Positions 50,886 through 58,748 of a stretch of DNA of 64,000 bases are shown one piece after another. The notes beneath the pieces are model-generated. The model saw only the letters and a program-made list of their open reading frames with translations. It was not told the origin of the DNA and did not search any database. Positions within the stretch are counted from its first letter, which is position 1; each line of letters starts with the position of its first letter. A program made the position numbers and the translations under genes. This stretch comes from an uncultured Algibacter sp. (lineage in GTDB: Bacteria > Bacteroidota > Bacteroidia > Flavobacteriales > Flavobacteriaceae). The stretch lies in the NCBI GenBank assembly GCA_947499935.1, contig CANMQH010000001.1, positions 434,001 to 498,000 of the forward strand, read 5' to 3'.

Positions 50886-52058
50886 CCTTACAGCTTGCTT
50901 GGCTATTTCCAATTCTTCATTGGTTGGGATTACCATAATTTTTACTTTAGAAGTTTCGGTATTAATGGTACGAATGTCCTTTGAATCTGAATTGTTTTTT
51001 TCTATATCTAGATTAATATTTAAAATATCTAAATCAGTACAAACAAGCTCTCGCATTAGTGGTGAGTTTTCACCAATTCCCGCAGTAAATACAATAGCAT
51101 CTAATCCATTTAAAATAGCAGCATAACTTCCTATGTATTTTTTTATGCGATAGGCATTCATTTGTAATGCTAATTGGCAGGCTTTATTTCCTTTTTCAGC
51201 TTCAGCTTGAATATCTCTTAAATCGCTAAACCCAGTTAAACCCAACATACCACTCTTTTTTTGAAGCAGAGTATTGATTTCGTTTAAGCTATAATCAAAT
51301 TTTTCAGCTAAATGAAATATTATAGATTGGTCTATGTCTCCAGAACGCGTTCCCATGATAAGTCCATTTACGGGAGAAAACCCTAAAGAATGGTCCATGC
51401 TTTTTCCATCTTTAATAGCTGTCATGCTACATCCGTTACCTAAGTGAATAGTAATGATTTTTGATTGTTTTTTACCTAAATAGGCAATGGCTTTTTCTGA
51501 AACATATTTATGACTTGTACCATGAAATCCATATAATCGAATGTTATGTTCATCTAAAAACTCATTAGGAATGGCATATTTAAAAGCATGTTCGGGAATG
51601 GACTGGTGGAAAGCAGTGTCAAAAACAGCAACCTGTTTGGCATTAGAGAAAATAGCTTCGGCAACCTCAATACCCTCTAAATTAGCAGGATTGTGTAAAG
51701 GTGCTAATGATGATAATGTTTTAATTTTTTGTTTAACAGCATCGGTAATCTCTGTAGTGTTTGTAAAATGTTTTCCACCATGGACTACACGATGTCCCAC
51801 TATATCAATAGTATCCGTAGATTTTATAATGCCAGTTTCACTATCTAATAATTGTTTTGAAAGTAATTCTAAGCCAACTTTATGATTTGGTATAGATGCT
51901 ATAAATTTAATAGTGTCTTTATCTGTTTTGAATGTAAATATGGCATCATCTAATCCAATACGTTCTATAAGCCCAGAACATAAAATAGTGGCTTCTGGCA
52001 TAGAAAACAATTGAAATTTTAAAGAGGAACTTCCTGAATTTAAAACTAATACTTGCAT
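50871..52058 (-). CDS. ackA: Acetate kinase
   Basis: The 395-residue protein has the phosphotransferase signature VLVLNSGSSSLKFQLF (3-18), VGHRVVHGG (about 87-95), VFDTAFHQSIP (about 147-157), ITIHLGNGCSMTAIKDGKSMDHSLGFSPVNGLIMGTRSGDID (about 203-244) and FTAGIGENSPLMRE (about 324-337). It interconverts acetyl phosphate and acetate with ATP. The start lies one base before the pta stop, so the pair is coupled as usual. Confidence 0.97.
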   Translation of the reverse strand: MQVLVLNSGSSSLKFQLFSMPEATILCSGLIERIGLDDAIFTFKTDKDTIKFIASIPNHKVGLELLSKQLLDSETGIIKSTDTIDIVGHRVVHGGKHFTNTTEITDAVKQKIKTLSSLAPLHNPANLEGIEVAEAIFSNAKQVAVFDTAFHQSIPEHAFKYAIPNEFLDEHNIRLYGFHGTSHKYVSEKAIAYLGKKQSKIITIHLGNGCSMTAIKDGKSMDHSLGFSPVNGLIMGTRSGDIDQSIIFHLAEKFDYSLNEINTLLQKKSGMLGLTGFSDLRDIQAEAEKGNKACQLALQMNAYRIKKYIGSYAAILNGLDAIVFTAGIGENSPLMRELVCTDLDILNINLDIEKNNSDSKDIRTINTETSKVKIMVIPTNEELEIAKQAVRLFKN

Positions 52059-52059
52059 A

Positions 52060-54150
52060 TTAAATATCTTGGGCTTGAATGGCGGTTATAATTACGGTAC
52101 TGTATATATCATCAGCAGTACAGCCTCTGCTTAAGTCGTTAACGGGTTTATTTAGTCCTTGTAGCATAGGGCCAATAGCTAAAGCACCTGTTTCTCGTTG
52201 CACGGCTTTATAGGTGTTGTTTCCTGTATTTAAATCAGGGAAAATTAAAACACTAGCTTGTCCTGCAACTTCAGAATCAGGTAATTTACTTTGCCCAATG
52301 CGCATATCTACTGCAGCATCATATTGAATAGGCCCTTCAATTTTTAAGTCTGGAGCTTTGGCTTTGGCGATTTCAGTGGCTTTTCTAACGCGTTCTACAT
52401 CTTCCCCTTTTCCAGAAGCACCCGATGAATAAGATAACATGGCTACTTTAGGCTCAACACCAAAATCTTGAGCGGTTTTTGCAGATGAAATTGCAATTTC
52501 TGCTAACTGTTCTGCATTAGGGTTTGGGTTAATAGCGCAATCTCCAAAAATAGAGACTCTATCTTCTAAGCACATAAAAAACACAGAAGAAACAATATTA
52601 ACTCCAGGTTTGGTTTTTATAAACTGTAAAGCAGGACGTAGCGTATGCGCCGTAGTGTGTACAGCGCCAGAAACCATACCATCTGCGTGGCCTTTATAAA
52701 TCATCATAGTCGCAAAATACGATACATCAGACATAGCATCTTTGGCCATGTCTAAATTCACATTTTTATGTTTTCTAAGTTCATAGAATGTGTTTACATA
52801 ATCTTTAAAGTGAGGCGATTTTTGAGGCGAAATGATATTGATATCATCAATATTTAAAGGGATATCATACTTTATTAGGCGTTGTTGTATTTTTTGTTTT
52901 TCACCAATTAAAGTGAGGTCAACTACTTGTGCATCAATTAATTTAGCTGTAGCACGAAGCACGCGTTCATCATAACCTTCTGGAAGTACAATGTGTTTTT
53001 TGTTTTTTAAGGCGCGTTGTAATAAGTTGTACTGAAACATTCGTGGTGTAAAAATTTCAGATTTAAAGGTTACCAAATCTTCAGAGAGCTTTTCGGTAGC
53101 CACATGTTTTTCAAATGTAGCTATAGATGTTTCAATCTTCTCGGTGTTTTCAGCATAAATTCTAGATTTAATTTTACCAATATTGTTAGTTACATAAAAA
53201 GTACCTTCTTTAACGCTAATTATGGGTACAACGCTAGAGAGGCCTTCTATGAGTTTTAAAATAGGTTCTTCGGGAATTAAGCCACCTGTTAAAATAATAC
53301 CAGATATTTTTGGGTAGTTTTTTGAGATATTAGCTTGTAACGCTCCTAAAATAATATCAGCCCTATCACCAGGGGTTATTACTAAAGCGTTTTCTTTTAA
53401 ATGTGTTAAATAATTGCGAAGTTGCATAGCACCAACACTAAAATTTTCAGATTGGTTATTAACCATATCCTTACCAAAAAGAACATTGCCGTTTAGGTTT
53501 TTTACAATTTCTTTTATCGTAGGATTAGCTAAACTTTTAATTTTAGGGATTACAGATATGTCTGTGCCATTGCTAATACGTGTTCTTAAAAGTGTTTTTA
53601 ATTCTAAAATGTCTTTGGGGTCTATTTTGTTAGTCATTATAGAAAGAACATCAACTTCTCTTTTAAAAGCATCATGTGCTAACTGGACATTTTCTACAAT
53701 TTCAGATAGTTTTTTATTTTCGCCTTGCGATACGATAATAACAGGCAAACCAAGATTTTTAGAAATTAGAATATTAATATCTAACTCTAAACTAGAATTT
53801 TCGTGTGAGAAGTCTGTGCCCTCTACCAAAATAAAATCAAAACGTTCTTCTAGGTATTTGTATTTTTTAATGATTTGGTCTATAACATCACCAGATTTTC
53901 CTTTGTTATATAAATCTAGAACTTCATTTCTGGTGTAAGCAAAAGTGTTTTTGTAATTGATATCAATTTCGAAATGCGAAATCATGGTGTTTATATGATT
54001 ATCTGGTTCGTTATCCAGAGTATCATCAATTATAGGTCTAAAATATCCTACTTTAGCTGTTTTTCCTAAAAGCATACGCATAAGCCCAAGAACAACAACA
54101 GATTTACCGCTGTTAGGCTCAATAGTTGCTACATAAATTCCTTTATTCAT
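52060..54150 (-). CDS. pta: Phosphate acetyltransferase, long form
   Basis: The product has 696 residues. The N-terminal BioD-like P-loop region includes VATIEPNSGKSVVVLGLMRM (about 7-26) and a DRTGG-type segment (about 210-320). The C-terminal catalytic PTA domain spans about 370-690, with LPEGYDERVLRATAKLIDA, DGMVSGAVHTTAHTLRPALQ, ISIFGDCAINPNPN-like VSIFGDCAINPNPNAEQLAEIA, and SVAGQASVLIFPDLNTGNN-like EVAGQASVLIFPDLNTGN. It converts acetyl-CoA and phosphate to acetyl phosphate. It is the first gene of the pta-ackA pair. Confidence 0.96.
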   Translation of the reverse strand: MNKGIYVATIEPNSGKSVVVLGLMRMLLGKTAKVGYFRPIIDDTLDNEPDNHINTMISHFEIDINYKNTFAYTRNEVLDLYNKGKSGDVIDQIIKKYKYLEERFDFILVEGTDFSHENSSLELDINILISKNLGLPVIIVSQGENKKLSEIVENVQLAHDAFKREVDVLSIMTNKIDPKDILELKTLLRTRISNGTDISVIPKIKSLANPTIKEIVKNLNGNVLFGKDMVNNQSENFSVGAMQLRNYLTHLKENALVITPGDRADIILGALQANISKNYPKISGIILTGGLIPEEPILKLIEGLSSVVPIISVKEGTFYVTNNIGKIKSRIYAENTEKIETSIATFEKHVATEKLSEDLVTFKSEIFTPRMFQYNLLQRALKNKKHIVLPEGYDERVLRATAKLIDAQVVDLTLIGEKQKIQQRLIKYDIPLNIDDINIISPQKSPHFKDYVNTFYELRKHKNVNLDMAKDAMSDVSYFATMMIYKGHADGMVSGAVHTTAHTLRPALQFIKTKPGVNIVSSVFFMCLEDRVSIFGDCAINPNPNAEQLAEIAISSAKTAQDFGVEPKVAMLSYSSGASGKGEDVERVRKATEIAKAKAPDLKIEGPIQYDAAVDMRIGQSKLPDSEVAGQASVLIFPDLNTGNNTYKAVQRETGALAIGPMLQGLNKPVNDLSRGCTADDIYSTVIITAIQAQDI

Positions 54151-54264
54151 ATGAGTTTATATCGTATAGCAAAGATAGTTGATTACACAGTTTTAAGCTA
54201 AGCAACACTGTGTTTTAAATCTTAATAAAAGCACTAATTAGTTTGATAATAGTTTATTTAAGGT

Positions 54265-55161
54265 CTATTTTGAGGTTAAATCAATAAATAAACTCTCTAA
54301 ACTTGCGTTTTTTTGATTGAGTTGCAAGATTTTTAATTGATTATCGTGTGCAAAATCAAAAACATGAGAACGCATATCTTCGGATGTTTTAAATGTAATT
54401 TCATAAACAAAATCATGCGTATTTTTTACACTTTTAACTTTGGGTAATTTTAGTAAGAAGGCATCTTCTATACGATAATCAAACTCTACAATAACCACTT
54501 GCTCTTTCTCGTCTCTTAAGTCTTTAAGTTTTTTATCGGCAACGATTTCGCCCTTGTTAATAATAATAACACGATCACACATGGCTTCAACCTCTTGCAT
54601 GATGTGGGTTGAAAGAAATACCGTTTTAGTTTTACCAATAGTTTTAATGAGGTTTCGTATATCTATTAATTGGTTAGGGTCTAAACCTGTGGTAGGCTCA
54701 TCAAGAATTAATACTTCGGGATCGTGTAGCAAAGCGTTTGCTAAGCCTACTCTTTGACGGTACCCTTTAGAGAGTTGTCCTATTTTTTTATGAGATTCTG
54801 GCGTTAATCCAGTAAGTTCTATAATATCATTTATGCGGTGTTTATTAATACCATAAATACCAGCATTAAAAGTTAGATACTCTTTAACGTATTGTTCTAA
54901 ATACAGCGGATTGTGTTCAGGTAAATACCCGACACTTTGTTGGACTTGCTTTATATCTTTGCTAACATCAAAACCATTTACTATAATTTGTCCACTATTA
55001 GCCTTTAGGTAGGTTGTTAATATTTTCATCATAGTGGATTTCCCTGCGCCGTTAGGACCTAGAAAGCCAACAATTTCAGGTTTATCTACTTTAAAAGAAA
55101 TATTATCTAATGCTTTTTGAGTGCCGTATAGTTTTGAAACACCTATTACTTCAATGGACAT
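54265..55161 (-). CDS. gldA: Gliding-motility ABC transporter ATPase GldA
   Basis: The 298-residue protein is an ABC ATPase: Walker A LGPNGAGKST (about 34-43), Q-loop GYLPEHNPLYLEQYV, signature LSKGYRQRVGLANALLHDP (about 135-153), Walker B VLILDEPTTGLDP (about 154-166) and the switch His in FLSTHIMQEVEA. The C-terminal 80 residues with ASLESLFIDLTSK match GldA. It works with GldF and GldG, not in this window, and is needed for gliding and assembly of the machinery in F. johnsoniae. It is monocistronic here. Confidence 0.93.
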   Translation of the reverse strand: MSIEVIGVSKLYGTQKALDNISFKVDKPEIVGFLGPNGAGKSTMMKILTTYLKANSGQIIVNGFDVSKDIKQVQQSVGYLPEHNPLYLEQYVKEYLTFNAGIYGINKHRINDIIELTGLTPESHKKIGQLSKGYRQRVGLANALLHDPEVLILDEPTTGLDPNQLIDIRNLIKTIGKTKTVFLSTHIMQEVEAMCDRVIIINKGEIVADKKLKDLRDEKEQVVIVEFDYRIEDAFLLKLPKVKSVKNTHDFVYEITFKTSEDMRSHVFDFAHDNQLKILQLNQKNASLESLFIDLTSK

Positions 55162-55418
55162 ACTAATGTTGTTTGTTCAAAAATAGGGATATTTCTAAAT
55201 TATATAAGAAACTTTGTAACGATTGTTATGGTATAACTATAACTGAACGTCTATATTGTTGGGTGTTATTGGATTTAAATAATTAATGTTTCTATTTTGA
55301 AGCGTTTAAGATGTGATAAGTTTTATGATGTATAATTTAAAATTATAAGGTATAAGAGTGCTTTTTCTGTATAATCTCTAAAACTTTTTAAAAAAAAGCA
55401 AAAAAGATTTTATTGTAT

Positions 55419-55448
55419 TTTGTTTTCTTAAATATTTATTTATTTTAG
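55419..55448 (+). promoter_or_regulatory. Promoter of the pheA-tyrA operon
   Basis: TTTG (55419-55422), then 18 bp, then TATTTTAG (55441-55448), close to the Bacteroidota consensus TAnnTTTG with G replaced at one place. A start near 55454 would put the leader ORF about 11 bases into the transcript. Confidence 0.7.
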
Positions 55449-55464
55449 CCTCATAATTAAAGCA

Positions 55465-55536
55465 ATGACAGCATTTTATACATATTTTAACTTCTATTTC
55501 TTTTTTAGCAAAAAGACCGAGACGTTGTATGTATAA
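55465..55536 (+). CDS. Phe/Tyr-rich leader peptide of the aromatic amino-acid operon
   Basis: This 23-codon ORF, too short for routine gene calling, begins ATGACAGCATTT and ends at TAA (55534-55536). It encodes 6 Phe and 4 Tyr in 23 residues, including the run YTYFNFYFFF (codons 5-14). It lies just after a promoter and before an intrinsic terminator, and the first structural gene is prephenate dehydratase, the committed step to Phe. This is the arrangement of a ribosome-mediated attenuator: when charged tRNA-Phe or tRNA-Tyr is scarce the ribosome stalls in the run and the terminator does not form. A segment of the ORF (CGAGAC, 55518-55523) can pair with the terminator's 5' arm. Confidence 0.85.
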   Translation: MTAFYTYFNFYFFFSKKTETLYV

Positions 55537-55560
55537 TTTATAACAATAAATTAAAATATG

Positions 55561-55589
55561 AGTCTCGATGAAAATCGAGACTTTTTTTT
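55561..55589 (+). terminator. Attenuator terminator upstream of pheA
   Basis: AGTCTCGAT (55561-55569), tetraloop GAAA, ATCGAGACT (55574-55582), then T up to 55589. It lies 25 bp after the leader-peptide stop. GTCTCG of the 5' arm (55562-55567) can instead pair with CGAGAC in the leader ORF (55518-55523), which gives an antiterminator. Confidence 0.92.
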
Positions 55590-55648
55590 GTTTAACAATT
55601 AAAGGTTTGAATTTTAAGTAACATTAAAATTCTAGAAAGATGTAAATT

Positions 55649-56476
55649 TTGATTAAAACAATAGCTATACAAGGTGCCGAAGGCTCAAATCATCATAAAG
55701 TTGCTCGCGATTTTTATGGAAATGATATTCAGTTAAAAGAATGTTTGTCTTTTGATACGTTGGTCTATAGTTTATTAGATAAAACGTCAGACCAAGCTAT
55801 AATGGCTTTAGAGAATACTATTGCAGGTTCAATTATTCCAAATTATGCACTAATTGATAAAAATGATTTGCACATTTGTGGAGAGCAGTATTTAAATATT
55901 CATCACCATTTAATGGCATTGCCAAATCAGAGTATTAACGATATTAAAGAAGTTAGTTCTCATCCTATGGCATTGTTACAATGTAAAACATTTTTTAAGC
56001 AATATCCACATATTAAATTGGTAGAAGATGTAGATACGGCAGAAGTGGCTAAAAGAATATCAAATAATCAATTAATGGGTGTTGCTGCAATAGCGCCTAA
56101 AATTGCAGCAGAAATTTTTAATTTGGAAGTTATTGAAGACGATATCCAAACCATGAAAGATAATGCCACTCGGTTTGTGATTATTCAAACTGAAAAACCA
56201 AATAATGGTATTGATAGTATAGATAAGGCGTCTATGAAATTTCAGTTAGATCATAAAAGAGGTAGTCTAGCGGCCATTTTAAATGTATTAAGTGATTGTA
56301 AAATGAATTTGACTAAAATACAATCTTTACCCATTATAGAAACACCTTGGAAATATGCTTTTTTTGTAGATGTTACATTTGATAATTATAAAAATTTTGA
56401 AAAAGCAAAAGCAATAATAGAAATCATGGCATTAGATTTTAAAATATTAGGTGAATATAAAAACGCCAAGTTATGA
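55649..56476 (+). CDS. pheA: Prephenate dehydratase
   Basis: The 275-residue protein starts at TTG (55649): a stop codon lies two codons upstream, and MIKTIAIQGAEGSNHHKVAR fits the family start. The dehydratase domain (1-185) has ALENTIAGSIIPNYALI (about 51-67) and the catalytic Thr in NATRFVII (about 172-179). The ACT regulatory domain (about 192-275) has KRGSLAAILNVLSDCKMNLTKIQSLPI, where IQSLPI replaces the usual ESRP Phe-binding motif. No chorismate mutase is fused; it is fused to DAHP synthase three genes on. It converts prephenate to phenylpyruvate and overlaps the aminotransferase gene by 4 bp. Confidence 0.94.
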   Translation: MIKTIAIQGAEGSNHHKVARDFYGNDIQLKECLSFDTLVYSLLDKTSDQAIMALENTIAGSIIPNYALIDKNDLHICGEQYLNIHHHLMALPNQSINDIKEVSSHPMALLQCKTFFKQYPHIKLVEDVDTAEVAKRISNNQLMGVAAIAPKIAAEIFNLEVIEDDIQTMKDNATRFVIIQTEKPNNGIDSIDKASMKFQLDHKRGSLAAILNVLSDCKMNLTKIQSLPIIETPWKYAFFVDVTFDNYKNFEKAKAIIEIMALDFKILGEYKNAKL

Positions 56477-57618
56477 TAGAACCAGCAAAGCGATTACAAA
56501 CCGTAGAGGAATATTACTTTTCTAAAAAATTAAGAGAGGTGAATTTACTGATTGCTAATGGTAAACCTATAATTAATCTAGGTATAGGTAGCCCCGATAT
56601 GCAACCGCCACAAAAGGTTTTAAATGCCATATCTGAAAGTTTTAAAAACCCAGCGGCTCATAAATACCAAAGTTACCAAGGGCTTCCAGAATTAAGAGAG
56701 GCTATTGTAGGATTTTATAAAACACATTTTTCGGTAAACCTTAGTCCAACAACCGAGGTGCTACCACTTATGGGAAGTAAAGAAGGTATTATGCATATTT
56801 CTATGGCATATTTAAACGAGGGCGATGGTGTTTTAATTCCTAATCCTGGATATCCTACATATCAATCTGTTACTAAATTGGTTGGTGCAGAAGCGACGCT
56901 ATACGAATTAGATGAGTCTAATAATTGGCAGCCAGACTTTGATGCTTTAGAAAAATTAGATTTAAGTAAAATTAAATTAATGTGGGTAAATTATCCGCAT
57001 ATGCCAACAGGAGCAAAATCCAATACTTTTATTTTAGAGCGATTAGTCGCATTTGGCAAGCGTCACAATATTTTAATTGTAAACGATAACCCTTATAGTT
57101 TTATATTAAATGATAACCCTGAAAGTATTTTAAGTATTGAAGGCGCTAAAGATGTTTGTTTAGAACTAAACTCGTTAAGCAAGACCTTTAACATGGCGGG
57201 TTGGCGTGTAGGTATGGTTGTTGGAGATAGTAAACATATTAATAATATACTTAAAGTAAAGAGTAATATGGATTCGGGTATGTTTTATGGCATTCAAAAA
57301 GGTGCTATAGAAGCTTTAAAATGCTCTAAAATGTGGTTTGCTACCTTAAATAATGTTTATAAGAAGCGTAGAGATTTAGTTTGGCAATTGGCTGATGCTT
57401 TAAACTGCACATACGATAAAGAGGCTATTGGGTTATTTGTGTGGGCTAAATTACCACCACATTTAAAGTCCGAAGCATTTATAGATTTAGTATTAAAAGA
57501 AAACCATTTATTTATTACGCCGGGTACTATTTTTGGTAGTAAAGGCGAGGGTTATATTAGGTTTTCGTTATGCGCATCAAGCCAAGTTTTAGAAGAAGCT
57601 ATATTGCGAGTTAAATAA
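56473..57618 (+). CDS. Class I/II aminotransferase of the aromatic operon
   Basis: The 381-residue PLP enzyme has NLGIGSPDMQPPQKVL (about 35-50), HKYQSYQGLPELREAI (about 63-78), NPGYPTYQS (about 124-132), the aspartate/tyrosine motif NDNPYS (about 204-209) and the PLP lysine Lys237 in SLSKTFNMAGWRVG. It resembles LL-diaminopimelate-type and aspartate aminotransferases. In this operon it most likely transaminates phenylpyruvate and 4-hydroxyphenylpyruvate (or prephenate) to Phe and Tyr. It overlaps pheA by 4 bp. Confidence 0.92.
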   Translation: MIEPAKRLQTVEEYYFSKKLREVNLLIANGKPIINLGIGSPDMQPPQKVLNAISESFKNPAAHKYQSYQGLPELREAIVGFYKTHFSVNLSPTTEVLPLMGSKEGIMHISMAYLNEGDGVLIPNPGYPTYQSVTKLVGAEATLYELDESNNWQPDFDALEKLDLSKIKLMWVNYPHMPTGAKSNTFILERLVAFGKRHNILIVNDNPYSFILNDNPESILSIEGAKDVCLELNSLSKTFNMAGWRVGMVVGDSKHINNILKVKSNMDSGMFYGIQKGAIEALKCSKMWFATLNNVYKKRRDLVWQLADALNCTYDKEAIGLFVWAKLPPHLKSEAFIDLVLKENHLFITPGTIFGSKGEGYIRFSLCASSQVLEEAILRVK

Positions 57619-57690
57619 GTGATGTTGTTTAGTAATAAAAATAGAAAGTGAATTTAAATAACCTTGTTCTTTAGAACGGGTTTAGAGTAG

Positions 57691-58542
57691 ATGAAAAATA
57701 TATACGTTTTAGGCATAGGTTTAATAGGAGGTAGTTTAGCTTTAGATATAAAGAAGTTAGATGAAACACTTAATATATATGGTATTGATAAAAATGAATC
57801 GCATTTGGATGATGCTATTTCATTAGGGGTTATAGATAAAAAAGCAAGTTTAGATGATTTAGCAAACGCCGATTTAGTTATCGTATCTATTCCTGTAGAT
57901 GCTACTGTAAAATTATTGCCTACAATTTTAGATAAGATACCAGATACCGCATTGGTTGTAGATGTAGGGTCTACTAAAGTTGATATCTGTAAAGCTGTAG
58001 AAAATCATCCAAAACGAAGAAACTTTTTAGCGATGCACCCTATTGCAGGAACAGAACATTCTGGGCCAAGTGCAGCTATTGGGGGCTTGTTTTTAGGTAA
58101 AACGAATATTATTTGTGAGGTTGAAAAAACAACATTTAAGCTTCAAGAAAAAGCTTTAAAGTTATTTGTAGACATTGGTATGCGTATACGGTATATGAAT
58201 GCTGAAGCACATGATAAACATATTGCGTATGTATCGCATTTGTCGCACATTAGTGCATTTATGCTAGGTAAAACAGTTATTGAAAAAGAGAAGAATGAAC
58301 GCGATATTTTTGATATGGCAGGAAGTGGTTTTGCGTCTACAGTGCGTTTAGCAAAAAGTTCGCCAGCCATGTGGACCCCTATTTTTAAGCAAAATAAAAC
58401 GAATGTTATTGAAACGTTAGAGGAGTATATTTTAAATCTTACTCATTTTAAAGCGTTAATGCAGCAAGATGATTTTGAGGCTATATATGGGGAGATGGAA
58501 AGTACGAATCATATAAAAGATATTTTAAATGGTATTGTTTAA
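57691..58542 (+). CDS. tyrA: Prephenate dehydrogenase
   Basis: The 283-residue protein has the NAD motif YVLGIGLIGGSLALDIKK (about 5-22), VVDVGSTKVDICKAVE (about 89-104), the catalytic MHPIAGTEHSGPSAA (about 115-129, His in HPIAG) and HIAYVSHLSHISAFML (about 172-187). No ACT domain follows, so feedback control is likely exerted elsewhere (ACT of PheA or transcription attenuation). It oxidatively decarboxylates prephenate to 4-hydroxyphenylpyruvate. It follows the aminotransferase gene by 72 bp. Confidence 0.95.
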   Translation: MKNIYVLGIGLIGGSLALDIKKLDETLNIYGIDKNESHLDDAISLGVIDKKASLDDLANADLVIVSIPVDATVKLLPTILDKIPDTALVVDVGSTKVDICKAVENHPKRRNFLAMHPIAGTEHSGPSAAIGGLFLGKTNIICEVEKTTFKLQEKALKLFVDIGMRIRYMNAEAHDKHIAYVSHLSHISAFMLGKTVIEKEKNERDIFDMAGSGFASTVRLAKSSPAMWTPIFKQNKTNVIETLEEYILNLTHFKALMQQDDFEAIYGEMESTNHIKDILNGIV

Positions 58543-58587
58543 AAATAGAAGTGTTACTGTCTTTTGATGAGATTTGGATAGGTTTTC

Positions 58588-58673
58588 GCGTTAGGGATTG
58601 TAGAGAAAAGCCCACAGCTCGACGCAGGAGGTGCGAGGACTTGTAACGGAAAGCCCGACCCTTGTGGTAACGC
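58588..58673 (+). repeat. Dispersed structured element, copy D (possible Flavo-1-like RNA)
   Basis: The ends GCGTTA (58588-58593) and TAACGC (58668-58673) pair. An internal stem CTCG/CGAG is possible (near 58618 and 58634). Only about ten scattered differences separate it from copy C. It lies between tyrA and the DAHP synthase gene, inside the operon. Confidence 0.78.
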
Positions 58674-58748
58674 CCAAAAAAGAATATTGAAAAGTAAAAA
58701 AATAAATATTAAACGAAAATAGCTTAAGCGGCTAAATATTAAGTAAAG

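Larger units (their letters stand above)
55162..55648. other. 487-bp intergenic region holding the attenuator of the aromatic operon
   Basis: The left part (55162-55410) is AT-rich with no gene or clear signal. The right part holds, in order, a promoter (55419-55448), a leader-peptide ORF (55465-55536), an intrinsic terminator (55561-55589) and the TTG start of pheA at 55649. Each is listed separately. Confidence 0.7.

Noticed and set aside
53414-53938. 174-codon plus-strand frame opposite pta
   Set aside because: Antisense of a conserved gene, no recognisable domain, no promoter or ribosome-binding context.
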